Shown: positions 9,139 through 21,527, numbered from the stretch's first letter. The stretch is DNA of 34,459 nt from Gnetum montanum (GCA_015680685.1 MNCI01004046.1:438856-473314), one strand, 5' to 3'. Made by a program: numbers and translations. Notes: generated from the sequence alone by a model not told the origin.

Positions 9139-9339
9139 GAGCTTGTTAGGATCTTGGGGGATTGAGTAATTTTATAGTGTCAAAACACTCCAGAGCAGAG
9201 CTCAATTTTGTAAAGTTATGGGATCCTTGAAACCACATTCTAAGCTTGTTGGGACCTTATAGGGTTGAATGGTTTTGCAGTGATGAAACACTCTAGAGAA
9301 AAGCTTAGAGCAGGGTGTGGTGCCCTTCAAACCACATTT
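9139..9339 (+). repeat. Direct duplication of ~100 bp within the LTR
   Basis: Two diverged copies (9139-9239 and 9242-9339). Each starts with AGCTTGTTRGGA, has a middle block AAACACTCYAGAG and ends with CTTSAAACCACATT. Confidence 0.7.
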
Positions 9340-9505
9340 TTTTAAGAAACAAAGTCTAGAGGTGTGCATGGATTCTACCCTCCGAGTATGGATGTACCCA
9401 AGTTGGGAAACCATGTAAAATTTGGTGTGTTCATGTGGCTGGTGCAATTTTAATTAGGAAACTTATTCAACCTTCTTTTTAAGTTCTCAGTCCTCATTGT
9501 CAACC

Positions 9506-10018
9506 TCATTTTTGCTACTAGAATGTGTTAATTTAACAATGGTTTTTAAGGCTTTTAATATTAGTGTTTTTAATCATTATCATGCTTATATGATTATTCA
9601 AAAGTGAACTCCCTCTTTTAATCTATCATCTCTTCAATTTTGAAAAGTTTCTAATTTTGTTAAATTGCTAAATCTTCTACTATCTTTTGAAAATGTTGAA
9701 AGGGATATTGTTTTTCATATTAGGCTAGTCAAGCATTTTGAAACCTTCATTGCAACTAGTGGTTTTTGCATAATTTAATAAATGATTGAAGTAGATTTTG
9801 ATTTACTTAAGTGTAAAATTCTTCTATATATTGGAGAAATTAATTATGTGCAGAAGGTTATTTATTACAATCATCCAATGTCATGTCAATATGATCATTG
9901 AGAGGATCACATGCTTGATTCATGTTCTTTATGTTGCAAAAAAGGCAATGCAAGCACATCAGCAAGCTACTGTAAATGCTACTAAGGTTTCTTGTGCAAA
10001 TGCACTTTGCTAAATAAA
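9506..10018. other. AT-rich intergenic stretch, nothing recognised
   Basis: No coding frame, RNA gene or repeat boundary could be supported here. Confidence 0.5.
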
Positions 10019-10560
10019 TTATGTAGGTTTTTGCAAAAGAGATGAGAGTGAAGCTTTCACTAGTGATGTTTTAAGTAGGTTTTCCTAGGACTACAATGAT
10101 ATGAATTTTGAGCATAGAAAAACAGATTTTTGTTTCTTTCTTTTCAATTGAGCTAATACATTAAGGCTGTGGAACGAAGACGAGGAGAAGAAGGGCTATT
10201 TTACTTTTCTAAGGGCTTCAAATTGAATTGAATTACATGGTACTAGTTGGTTTTGAGGAGACTATTTGCTACAAGGTTTCTAGGAGACTCTTTGCTATTT
10301 ATGTAGGTTTTCGTAGAAGAGATACGAGAATGTAGGTTTTGTTGGTGGTTCTTTTAGTTAGGGTTTCCTCACACTTTGTAGATTTGAATTTTGAGGATGA
10401 ATTAAGGGATTTTGGCTTTGGTGTTTTTAATTAAGCAAACACAATAGGGATGGAGGGAAGAGGAGGATGAGCTATTTTATATCTTTAAGGCTTCAAATTG
10501 AATTGCATGGCAACACTCGGTTTTCAGTAGACTTTTGCGAATTGGCTGCTAGAAATCATA
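10019..10560 (+). repeat. Tandem duplication, period about 275-280 bp
   Basis: Copy 1 begins TTATGTAGGTTTTTGCAAAAG at 10019; copy 2 begins TTATGTAGGTTTTCGTAGAAG at 10299. GCTTCAAATTGAATTG recurs at 10215 and 10490, and a purine-rich block (GAGGAGAAGAAGGGCTATTTTA / GAGGAGGATGAGCTATTTTA) precedes it in both. The copies are strongly diverged. The origin is unknown. Confidence 0.75.
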
Positions 10561-10745
10561 GTCCGCAGCATGCTTTGAAGACTCCTCCGAAGGCGTTTCT
10601 CCACTTACAGAATAACCGTCGTCTACTGGAGGTATCATGCTATGGCGTTCACGTCCTACTTTCGTTGAGAAGATGATGGGTTTCCTGGCATTCAAGGCGT
10701 TATTCCTTGAAAGGGGTTTTCCGGCCGTAGATCAGTAGGACCTGC
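10530..10745. other. GC- and CpG-richer island, unexplained
   Basis: Against AT-rich flanks, this stretch has many CpG dinucleotides (CCTCCGAAGGCG, AACCGTCGTC, GGCGTTCACGTCC, TTTTCCGGCCGTAG). Short open frames cross it, including one with ATG at 10637 (MLWRSRPTFVEKMM...). None matches a family I know. It could be the remnant of a promoter or first exon, or simply a less-methylated, less-decayed segment. Confidence 0.35.
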
Positions 10746-13700
10746 AATGATGCACTTTAGTGATTTAGCTTGGCAAAAAAAGTTTGAATTAACAAATTCA
10801 TTGATCTAAGGTGGTGTTTTCCAATGCAAAAAATAAATGTCTTTGCATTTGGTTAAATGCTAAATACGTGATGCCGTTTTTGAGTATGAGGTAAAAGGAT
10901 GCAAAGAAAGGCTAAAATATATTTGGTTGCAATACTAATTGAATGCCTTTGTACGTTGTCATGTGTGACATGTGTTTTGCATTACTATCAGGACAAACGC
11001 ATTTTATGTCCACATATAAGGGAAGGGGGCTACGCTGGAGGCTGCCAGAACAAACAAAAAGCAGAAATTAAGATTTACCGAAGGTCGGTGAGCTTTTTAT
11101 GTCATACAAGATGCAATACATGTTTCCTTATACCAATATTGTTACCTTGGTATTTGATCTTGATTCCTTTGTTTAATTAATATGTAATAACCTTTCGAAT
11201 AGATATCTTGGCAATTTGTTTCATTAACTAGAAATAAGTTATTTATTTCTGAACATTAACTTAACAAATTATATGGAACTTCTTTTATAGCTTTTTTGAG
11301 GTCCAAGTCTTTTTAAATAGTTGTTACAATTCATGAACTAGTTTACTTTTTGTATTTTCTTTTGATAGTAAAATTTTGTGAGGCTTACCGATAAATATTC
11401 AATTTCAACCTCCAGTTAATGTTTAATAAAACTTAACATGTTGATTAGAATTTTATGGTCAAGGAGTCTTTCTAATTTTTTCAATTTTTTGATTGGATGT
11501 ATCCCTAGTATTAGTGCTATGAAATGAGTAACATGGAGATTTTTTTCTTGTACTCAAGTGTCCTTTGTTATGCAAATCATTAGATTTTTAACCCCAAGGG
11601 CAATGAGAGGCTTCAGCCAATAATCATGTTACTTATGCTTTATGAGAAAGTATAATCTTTCTTCTAATATTTTTTTCCAATGAAGTCCTATAAGGAGTGA
11701 TATCTTAATAATTCTCAGTTTTGAGTAATTATTGTATTTTTTCTGTGATATTTCCTATTAATGTGGTGTAATTTTTGAGTTGATTTCTATTTCATCTTAT
11801 ACTTGTAGAATGCTTGGGCTGATGGCCATTTTCATGTTGGAAATATAAGTGTTTTCATCTATTTAAAAGAAGAGGTAATTGAAATGTTTAAGGGTATTTG
11901 AACCTTGATATTGTTTATTTTGTTGAAAGCTCGGCTTTTACTATTTTTTGAATCAAATGAAAGCAACCCTAATTTGAGGTAGATTATGAATTGCTTTACT
12001 ACTATTGTGAATAGCCTCATACCTAAAGTTGCCAATGTAAAACAAATGTTTTCTTCCTATAATATTAAGGTATTTTTCTATTTTCTATATTGAATTTCAT
12101 TTTTATATTGAAGAGTTCTTGTCAAAGCATTTCCATTATTATGTATGCTCTCTCCTTATGTTTTAGTACATGATCTTATTTTACCAATATTTTTTTTTAA
12201 ATTATTCCATTAATAAATGGTTGGAAGTATGTAAGCAAAACCCTAAAACTTAGGGTAGGGGCTATCCATTTACCATATACATCTTATACTTTTTATTTTT
12301 ATTTTTGATTCTTCATCCTTATTTCAATGCTTAGTGGGGTATTTGAAAGTCTTCTTGCTTATTTCATTACCTAGTTTAAATTACTATCTTATAGTTAGGT
12401 TGCTGTTGGCAAAACTATTTGAAAAAAGGTTTATTACATAGGTTAATGGTTATAGTATTTAAGTCACTTTCAATTTTCCCCTGGCATAGTTGGGCTGAAA
12501 TACCCATTCAATTTATGAAATTTGCCCATAGAATGGTAGTAAGCTTATGGTCTAAATAGTTGCTACAAACTATGGTGGATTCTTATGTGATGCTTGTGTT
12601 ACAGTCTATTTATTTTTAGTAGATGCATTTACATTTAGCATGTAGAGTATAACTTATTTATTTATTATAAAAGTATAAGAAATTTAGTTTGCAACTTTTG
12701 AGATAACTTAACTACATTATAAACAATTAAAAAGTCAAAAAAAAAATGTTATTGCAAATAAATATTTTGATTATACCCTAAAGTTACTTGGGCACTTGGA
12801 GACCACCTGAGGATAGTGACATAATAATCTAAGCTTTGTTATGAAAATAATTGCTATTTTTTTTTGGCTTTTTATAGGTATTCAGGTATTATCCAAGATT
12901 AGTGGTTAGATCTATTCTAAGCTCTATTGAAGGCAAGGTAGTTGTAATATTAACTTTGTTGTTGATTTTCTTTCTAGAGCTAGGTTATGGTTGTTTTGCT
13001 CTGGGTTTTGACACTAAAAAACCTACCAATGAAAAAATTCTAAGGATTTAGTTCTAATTTGTTGAATTATCATTTGTAGGTTTTTCATTTGATTACACCT
13101 AGGAAATATTATATAATTACACTAAATATTAAATGTAGTGGGTTTTTAATTTTATTGACAATATTAAATGAAGAGACCTTCTTATGGTTTGTTATAATAA
13201 AATTGAGTGCATAAGAAAAAATAAATTGATCTTTTGGGATTGTATGGAAGGTGGGTTACATTGAAGGTTTACAAAGGAATCAACATATGTAACAATTTAA
13301 ATACATTTTCCTTAGCATATAAGATGTTCAAATGTAGAAATGAATAACATTTAACATTTCCAAGCATATACATCAGAACATTACACTGACTTCCTTGTTT
13401 AGGAAACTTGGTTGATATTTAATACCCATAGTCATTTCTAGTTATACTCTTAATTATAACCAGGTTTTTTCTTTTCTAACAAACAAAGGTACATGTAGTT
13501 GGTCTAGAAGAGGCTATATAATTTGTACCTTGTGGGCAGGTGGTGTCAAATTGGTGTATTCAGTTTTTTTGTATAAAAGTCTAGGTTTTGAGTTTTGATA
13601 ATAGCTTATATAGATTGGAACTTTTGAATAATTTAGCTATGATAATACTTGCTATCCAGTTAATAATCCATGGCTTTATGACAGTTTACTTTTTCTCATT

Positions 13701-15300
13701 TAAATTACCAAAATATTTTAACTACCATAGTGTTTGTTTGTTGTTGTTCAAATTGGTAATTTTAATAGTTTTGCCTCATTAGTATTGGGTAAAATATATT
13801 TTAAAAATCAATTTTTCTTTTTTTCCCCACATATTATCCAATTCTAGGATATGCTCACTTGTACAACTTCTTGATAAATGACAAGGGTTTAAAGCGAGTG
13901 TACAATATGATGGTGCAAATTTCTAGTTTAGCTATTTACATTGCAATGATATTGCTTTTTCCAACTTTCATGAAAGGGTACATTTGTATTTGATAAATAT
14001 TTCTAAACTATATGTGATGTTGTTTGATAGAGTTGTGGTCATGAAATGCTTGATATATTAGGCATGTTGAAATATAGCTTATGTTTGTGCAGGTTGTTAA
14101 TATGTTTAGCAGTAGTTTTTTATATAACTTAACTTTTCTCCCAACAATTTCTTTTAAAATATTAGTACATATTGCATTTGTATATTGTTATTGTATAGGT
14201 AATTATATTATTTGCGCTATTATATAGGTAAATATATTATTGGCCTTATGATGATGAGCAAATGATTATCTGCTGCACCAACTTCACAAGTCCCTAACTA
14301 TGCTAATCCTACAATGCTTATGTATTTATCAAGTAACATAAATTTCAATGTATATGTAAAATAGAAAGTTTGGAATTAATAACTTATGTTTAAAAATTGA
14401 AAAATTAATATTTGACACAACATTATTATTTTGGAATGTACATTGAAAATGAGATGAGGAGTCACATTAGAACATGATATGAGTATAAAACATTGTAAAC
14501 ATTGTAACCATGTTGATTAAGATTGTATTTCAATCTTGGTATATTCCAACAACAAATCCAGAAAAATACATATAATTAATTGAGACCTAAACATGTTCAA
14601 AGCAATTCAAATTCAACAATAACTAAATAACCATAAGTTAATAACAAGTTCTCAAGTAGTAAATTTATCATTAAGACAAACAAGCATGTTTAGAACCTTG
14701 TAGAAAATTTTGCATAGGGTCATCTATATTTTTTTAACTATTTGATGTTCCAACCTTTATATTTTGTTTTTTCAAATTTTTATAACTTTTGAACATGCAA
14801 CTTTGTATATTCTATTCATACTTAATGTATTATATTGCTCTTTTTACTTGTTGAAAAAAGGAAAGGCATATAGCTTCTTTCTTGGTGTTTAGTTTTATTT
14901 AACCATTGTTGAATAACCTTTCTTTCTCAAGCTCACAAGCCTTTTGAAAGTCTAGTATTACATTTGAATCTTGAACTCCCCACGTTTTCAATCATAGTTC
15001 TTTTCTTGTTTTTTCTATTTCTCTCTCCACTGTCATACCGATCTTTATGTTCAATATCCCTAATTTCCTCTACATAAAACTTTAGTATTAGGTTTAGTAC
15101 TTTTATAATAGTTGAGGAACTAGTTCATTGCTTTGGCTTCAAGTGCTAGCATGTCAGTCCTATTAAGTGCTTGTAATAAGACTATTTAGGTAGGATTCCT
15201 TGTCCATTTCTTCATTATGTTTTTGTATCATAAATATTACATATGTCATTTGTGATTGTAGATTGTTTGTATACGTATTCATGCTTAGGTTTACCATGAA
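10746..15300. other. Long AT-rich region without a supported gene
   Basis: T-rich on the plus strand, with no LTR ends, pol motifs, tRNA or rRNA genes seen. A few short open segments are bounded by splice-like AG and GT dinucleotides (for example about 11810-11875, 11983-12069, 12879-12938 and 13848-13945 on the plus strand), but they match nothing known and are not annotated as exons. Confidence 0.5.
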
Positions 15301-17637
15301 TAGGATAAAAACTACCTAAGATGTGATGCAATATTAATCTTTTTCTAGAAGGATAAGTATTTGTAAAGCCTTTGAAGTTGAGAAATCAACATATGAATAG
15401 ATGTTAGAAAACTACAATCATGAAGTAGGATAAATTAGATAGGTATGGAGCAACTTTATGAGATTACAAAAGGTTGTTTAAGAATGCAATTTAGGTCGAG
15501 TATTTGTGAAAGGAGAACTAGATTAGATTTGTTGAGATCAATGAAGGGATTATTTTGACATATAATTTGAAAATTCTACCCCCAATCAGTAATTTGCTAT
15601 GAAGTATAAAAAATGTACAGTGATCAATGGGAAATAATAACATTGACATAGGAAGAAATGTAGAAAGAGGAGAAGAAGGTTAAGGAAAGTGTTTGACATT
15701 TGTTTCCAATGAGATTGAATTGATATTTAGTACAAGTGGTGATAAAGTATAAAGTTTGAGAAAAGACATTAAATATACAACCTAAAAAAGTTAAAGATCA
15801 ATAGTTAAAAATGAATTAGTGGACTTGAATGAAGGAAAATTGAAAATTAAATTTGTAGTGATTATTAATGCGGAATGGAATGTGAGAGATGAGAACAAGC
15901 TAGGTTGAGGATGAAGCTTGATATTTGAAAAGAAAAATCCAAAAAAATAATGTAGGATTAATTGAAATCATTGTTTCCTTGCAACCTTGCAATCTATGAA
16001 ATGGATGGATCAGTAGTTAAGACAAAATGCAAATTAAGTATAATAAAACTTAGTATTAAATGACAACCTTGAGATGCGTGGTAAGGTAAATCATTATAGC
16101 AAGATGCATTGTGAATGGAGAAAGTATGATGAACAAAGGATGCTTATTTAATATGTTGAATCAATGGATAAAAAAATATTAGAGTTGAGAGTAAAAATAA
16201 CATAAAGTTATGATATGTTCATACAAGCAAAATTGAAAATGCAATTCAATAGCTTAATAAATTCATGAAATTCATGAATGAATAGTGAAGTAGAAATGTA
16301 AATTAAGAATGATGATTGCACGATAGAGATGAAAGAGCATTTTCAACCAATGCTTTATGAAAGAGCCCTTTATTTTATTTATGATGTGACCACCTAAGAA
16401 TGTTTTTAATGGGGTGGATGAGCACTTTACATACTATATTAATATAGTTTTAAATACTATCATGAAAAAACTAGAGAGGCATGATGTAATAGTTAGAGCT
16501 TAACACAAGTTTAATTAGCTGCACGACTTTTAAAATTGAGGTGACAAATTCAAGTAAAAATAAGAGAATTAAAAATGGAGAAACAATGAAACTTTAAGAA
16601 GGTATAACATTAGTCTAGAATAACCGAAAGACATTACAACAAGATAATTACATACGTAACTTAACATTAGTGTTTGGGAAGCCCTAATATATTATTTTTA
16701 TTTTTGATGAATATAATCAGTGGAGAAAGTACTCCAACATGTGATTTGAGAAGCTTGTTTAACAATACATCATCATTATAAATAAAATATACACGAACAA
16801 TTAATATTAAATATTAACAATAAAGTTGGAAGAAACATTGAAACATTTGAATAAGGATGATTGTGGAATATGTTAAACTTTAGATACTTAAGAAAATTAA
16901 GTGACCATCATTAGGAGAAGACATAATGGACAAAGTAAAGTATCATTATCAATGCAACCTTAGAAATTGAGAAGTTAGTGATTAACTAAGAATGCAAAAG
17001 GATTTGAAATTAGATGACGAGTGATATTAGTGTTCAAACACATTACAACACGGATGGTTAACAATGCCATTTAACCAATATTTAGGAAAATGTTTTTTAC
17101 TAGAAGCCTTGATAAACTTAGACAATAATTTGGTTGGAACTATGCAATATAAGAAATGAATAAAGCAACAAACAAGAAGAGATACAAATGGAAAATATGA
17201 ACACTCCATACTGAAAAACAACATTTAGGTGTAAGATTGGATGAGACACTCATTGTTGAATAATAATATTAAGGTGTATGAATAGATTATGAGACATTAT
17301 AATCAGGGACATGAGCAATCGTTTCTCAACATTGATATGGGAAGAAAAATTTTCAAGAAGTGTCAATGAATTGATATAAAAATTTGGTTGGAACTCTACT
17401 ATCTAAGAAGTGGATGAACATGTAGTTAAGAAGGAATATAAATAAAAACAAGAAACTTCATATGGGACAAGAACATTCAAGTGTAAGGTCCTACAAGATA
17501 CTGCAACAAAATGTATAGATTTTAATACAACCAATAAAGCATCAAGATTTACCAATAGAATATTTAGATAATAGAGGTACAAGATTTAGCTTAATAAAAT
17601 GTTTGAATTATGGATATCAATGTTTGAACAACACACT
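15301..17637. other. Purine-rich repeat-derived block P1
   Basis: The plus strand is rich in A and G throughout. From about 17040 two diverged copies of a ~250-bp unit can be seen (AATTTGGTTGGAACTATGCA near 17129 and AATTTGGTTGGAACTCTACT near 17382). The same sequence recurs at 23460-23690. The block ends with GGATATCAATGTTTGAAC near 17612, which also appears at the other purine-to-pyrimidine boundary (about 24736). No coding frame. Confidence 0.5.
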
Positions 17638-18817
17638 ATTTATGTATCTTTAGTTCTTTTCATCTTTGTTTTATGATTGTTAATTCTTCAATTTGTTGTG
17701 CCATTGATCTTTGTTAGAGAAATTCTTGCTTTTTTTTTTCTTATTTAATTTTGTTTTCTTATCCTTTTATTTTTTTAGTATTTTCCACTTCTTTTCACTC
17801 TTAAGTTGAACCCTTGTTTGCTTGATATTTTTCTTGAATAAAGTCCAACATTTCCTTGCTTGTCTTGAAATTCATCATTGTGTTTTTATTTTCCACTCGC
17901 TAAATTGCATACTATTCTCTAACCTATTTCATCTTCTTTTGCTACCTTTTGAAACTTCAAATTTTCAATCATGTTTCATGGATTCATTATCCTTTATTCA
18001 CAATGTCCCAAATGCTATTTAATTTCATAAGTAGCATTGTTAATTGTTCTTATACTTTGAAATATGATACATTGGATAATATTTCTTCTAATCTCACATG
18101 GACTTGAGCTACTAAATTGATATGAATTCTTGGAGTTGAAGTTTGATTGAAACTATGAAATTTAAGAAATGTAGAATGCTTTGTGCATTTTCAGCATTTG
18201 TAAATTTGTTTTGAATTTTTTATTTCTCTTTTTGATGTGCCTTGCATTTACCTTTTTAAACCATGATATGTTCATGTTTATTGTTTTACTTCAGCTTTTG
18301 AATTGTTGATCCTTTAATTTTTTGTGCCTCTAATTTTAATTGTATGTTAGAGACCATTGATTGCTTTTTTACTTCTTTAATTTGGTTTAGCCTCTATTTT
18401 TTTGAAGGTTTTAGCTATTCTTTTGTTCCTCAATTTAGCTCTCTTTGTCTTGACAATTTTCTTGAAGAAACTTTGACATTTCCTTCTTGGTCTTCAAAAT
18501 GATCATTATATTTTTTATTTTTTTAGTAACTAAATTGAATAATAATCCTATACCTATTTCATCTACTTATGCTAGCTTTTGAAATTTTTTTTTGTAAATT
18601 ATTTGTCATGCTTTTTGGTTGCACTATGATTTTTTAACAATGTTTCAAACACAATTTAATTTTAGAGGTAGCATTGTTAATTTTTCTCATACTTTAACAT
18701 ATTACCTTGGATAATCTTTGTTTGTGTCTCCCATTGAGATGGCTTTTTGAATTGATACCAATTGTTTGAGTTGAAATTTTATTGAAACTATGCAATCTTA
18801 AAAATGTAGAATGATTT
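17638..18817 (-). repeat. Tandem array of retroelement-derived units A and B
   Basis: Two head-to-tail units (17638-18180, 18181-18817) are alike over their length and resemble the later units at 22763-23345, 24759-25379 and 25380-26055. On the minus strand each unit carries a site resembling AATTGGTATCAA (18117-18128, 18752-18763) and a conserved peptide-coding motif near LKTNKEMWEFLQEKY (about 17823-17873, 18452-18501). The first resembles a tRNA-Met primer-binding site and the second a copia gag segment. I infer a satellite-like amplification of the 5' end of a retroelement. Unit B is interrupted at its right end by the copia insertion at 18818. Confidence 0.65.
18813..18817 (+). repeat. 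Left target-site duplication GATTT
   Basis: GATTT before the LTR start is repeated exactly at 22763-22767 after the other LTR. Confidence 0.9.
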
Positions 18818-19280
18818 TGCAAAAAAATTTGGAGAAAAATCCCAAGATCGAATAGTGGATAGAAGGAAAAATACTAAATGCTATACCATGAATAAAAATG
18901 AGAAACAAAAAAAAATAGTGAAGAAATAAATGTAGAATAGAATAAAGATTTATGTGGTTCAAGAAAGTGCCTACATCCATAGGAATGAATGATTTTCTTT
19001 AGCATATGCAAGAAGGAAAATACAAACACCCACACTACAATACAACAGCTACTTATAGATATGCCTCTTTTTGCTCTTCCTCTTGTTCCAACACACACCC
19101 CATCATAATATTATATAGCACTTAGGCACACTCTAAAACAATAAGTCATGATAACCATTCCTAACCTCTTATTTTAGCAATGAGAAAAAATTCCCAAAAT
19201 AGCTAGGAGTGTTACAATTTGAAGATAGAAAATTGGCATACACAGTTTTAGAACTCCTAATGTTAGCTCACATTGTTACA
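18818..19280 (-). repeat. 3' LTR of the minus-strand copia element
   Basis: Aligns along its length with 22311-22762. Shared blocks include CTTTAGCATATGCAAGAAG, AATATTATATAGC and TTTTAGCAATGAGAA. On the plus strand it runs from TGCAAAAAAATTTGG to CACATTGTTACA. The adjoining minus-strand sequence CAAGGTGGAAAT just right of it is the polypurine tract. Confidence 0.9.
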
Positions 19281-19890
19281 ATTTCCACCTTGAGCCAAAA
19301 TTGATCCTTGTATCTCCTTCACTGAATCCTACGTATTAGCTACTTAGCTACATTTGATGAAGCTGTAAGAAGTTTAAGGACCACTTGAACTTCTACAATA
19401 GAAGAGGCTTTGTTAACATATTTGCTAGATTCATCGAAATGTGAACCTTTTGCAAATCTACACACCTTTCTTGTACCTATTGTTGAACAAAGTGGCATTT
19501 TACTTGACTATGCTTAGAACTTTCATGAAATGTTGGATTGTGTACTAAAAAGATGGCACTTTGATGATCACAGAAGATTGGAATCTTCTCCTCATGCCTA
19601 TCCAAATCCTCTAAAATATTTTGCAGCCAAATCCCTTCTTTGCAAGATTACGAAGTAGTAATGTATTCTACCTCCATGGTAGAAAGAGCCACCATTGAAT
19701 GAAGCTTGGACTTCCAGGAAATAGGTCCCCTTGCCATTGTGAACACTTTCCTTGATGTAGACTTTCTTTTTTCCAAATCATCTACAAATTTTGAATCACA
19801 ATACCATGTTAAGCCCTTCTTATCCCTGCTATAGCAAATAGAAAATCTTGATGTTCCTTTAAGATACCTAAAAATCTATTTCATAGCTTC
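19281..19890 (-). pseudogene. Decayed copia RNase H
   Basis: Minus-strand translation gives FRYLKGT, then YCDSKFVDDLEKRKSTS, FTMARGPISWKSKLHSM, ALSTMEVEYI and, toward the end, LANMLTKPL. These are the standard landmarks of the copia RNase H and C-terminus (RYLKGT, the DADWAGD-like acidic strand, ALSTxEAEY, ADxxTKPL). Several acidic catalytic positions are still encoded, but stops occur, for example before IFRYLKGT. The enzyme would degrade RNA in RNA:DNA hybrids during reverse transcription. It joins directly to the RT N-terminus, so the RT catalytic core is absent. Confidence 0.85.
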
Positions 19891-20260
19891 CCAAGTCACA
19901 TTCTTTAAGAGACATTACATCTCTTCTTCCATGGCTACTTGCCATTGTTTCTTTTGTTCACTTATTAATGCCTCTTGATAATACATTGGATCCTCTATAT
20001 ATGCAACCAAAGAAAGATAGGAAAAATCACCATGGAACCTCCTTGGTAGAATGCCTTTGAAGATCTTCTTAGCTCCACCTGTGTCTGTGTTCCTTTAGGT
20101 GCTTCCACTTGAGTTTCTTCTCTGTTCTCCTTATTGTTGTTACTTTTTAAGTGATTGCAGCTTTGCTAATGGATATCTTCCTAGAGATAGGATCCCATAA
20201 CTTGTATTCTTTGGTGCCATTTGCATATCCAAGAAATGTACATTTCTTAGATTTAGGACA
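19884..20260 (-). pseudogene. Fragment of copia pol linker and RT N-terminus
   Basis: On the minus strand YQEALISEQKKQWQVAMEEEM (about 19918-19985) followed by SLKNVTW corresponds to the start of RVT_2, where the family reads W-x-x-AMxxE-hydrophobic-x-x-N-x-T-W. The very next codons are EAMK-stop-IFRYLKGT, that is, RNase H approach sequence. Roughly 190-200 residues, including the YVDD catalytic box, are therefore missing between Trp and this point. Upstream (20000-20260) is the usual poorly conserved linker after integrase, with stops. Confidence 0.8.
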
Positions 20261-20269
20261 TAGCTTTCT

Positions 20270-21200
20270 TCTCTAGATACTTGAAATATGAACATATGTC
20301 ATGCAACCAAAGGTCATGAGATGATCATATCTCCCTAGTGATCCACTCCATATCATCTCTGGAGTCTTGCAATCGAATGCAAGAGAAGAACTCTTGTTCA
20401 CCAAATAATATGTTGTATTGACTAACTCCATCCAAAATGCCTTGTCCATCCCTACACAGCTCATCATGCTTCTTGTGTGTTCAAGAAGTGTACAATTCAT
20501 CCTTTCTATGATACCATTCTATTATGGAGTACCTAGAACTATCAAATATCTTTTTCTTCCTTCAAACTTTCAGTATACCTCAAACTTCTTCTAAATATAC
20601 TCTCCCCTGCAATCTAACCTTAGACACTTAATCTTCTTGCTAGTGCTCCTCTCCACTAAGGCTTTAAAAATTTTCAAACCTTTCAAAAGTATCAAATCTT
20701 ACTTTCAAAGAAAGACCCATACCTTTATTAATCTATCGTCAATGAAGGTAATGAAATACCTCGCACCTCCTAAATATACTTGAGGATCTAGACTCCAAAC
20801 ATCACTATGGACAAGATCTAACATGTTCCTAATGTTGGTTTCCCTACTTGAAAACTTAAACCTTGCATTGCTTTCCATACACATAGTGCTTGTAGAAGTC
20901 ATATTTTGTTCTATGTACTCCTAGTATTAGTTTCTTCTTGAGTAGATTGTTTAGCCCAATCTCATTGATGTGGCTAAGTTGCCTATGCCACAACATGGAT
21001 GTAGCAACTTTTCCAACTGCAACATCTTCTTCTTCAACCATTGTTTCTCCAATTAGCTTATATAGATTCTTGTGCTTCTTGCCCTTCATCATCACAAGAG
21101 AGCCTTTGGAAATCTTCAAGAAACCATTTTTTCCTATGTACTTGTAGCCAAGCCCATTGAAAGCTCCAAGAGGAATCAGAATTTTCCTCATCTTTGGTTC
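20270..21200 (-). pseudogene. Decayed copia integrase with GAG-pre-integrase domain
   Basis: Minus-strand frames give LWHRQLSHINEIGLNNL (21020-20960), the zinc-binding GAG-pre-integrase block. They continue with LDLVHSDVWSL (first Asp), YFITFIDDR, CLRLDCRGEY (second Asp, from an original DNGGEY), NGIIERMN (catalytic Glu) and finally AFWMELVNTTYYLVNKSSS. All three acidic residues of the DDE triad remain encoded, but stops and frameshifts fall between the blocks, for example near 20705 and two stops just before NGII. Length and order are normal for the family. Confidence 0.88.
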
Positions 21201-21480
21201 ATGCTACACATCTATAAGAGTTTTCAAAGCTCCATCATGTGTCTTGATCCAAATAGTACCAACACTAATAATTGTAGCCTTATCATTTGTTTCCATTAGA
21301 ATATGTTCCCTATCAGTTTCCTAATATGTCTGAAACCAAGATTTGTTGGGAGTGACGTGCCATAAAGCTTGTAAATTAAGGATCCATGCACCACTATCAA
21401 AAGTCCCTGAAGTTGCAAGAATATTGTATCCATTTTTTGAAGTATCTCTATCTACAATGTTTGTCTCATTTTAAGAAGAC
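21200..21480 (-). pseudogene. Decayed copia aspartic protease
   Basis: The minus strand reads GAWILNLQALWHVTPNKSWF, equivalent to the family's WxLDSGAxxHVTP. The catalytic Asp-Ser-Gly has mutated to Asn-Leu-Gln. It is followed by GTIWIKTHDG and the approach to the integrase. One stop lies near TY-ETDRE. Confidence 0.7.
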
Positions 21481-21527
21481 AAGTTATCTTCTTCTGTTTG
21501 CTTGCCTTCTTGGTCTACTTTCAAATT

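Larger units (their letters stand above)
8412..9505 (+). repeat. 3' LTR of the Sirevirus-like copia element
   Basis: The LTR begins TGTTGGCCTTTTGATATG after a purine tract and ends near GTCAACC at about 9505, giving the TGTTG...CAAC(A) terminal pairing of Sirevirus LTRs. Inside are a palindrome array (8691-8840) and a ~100-bp direct duplication (9139-9339). The matching 5' LTR lies outside the window, so the end is inferred from terminal motifs and is uncertain by a few bases. Confidence 0.65.

Noticed and set aside
14240-14330. C/D-box snoRNA candidate starting TATGATGATGAGC
   Set aside because: There is a C-box-like start but no D box (CTGA) or closing stem within a suitable distance.
17822-18022. 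Plus-strand open frame in array unit A
   Set aside because: It is the antisense of the repeated gag-like motif; the corresponding frame is not kept in other units.
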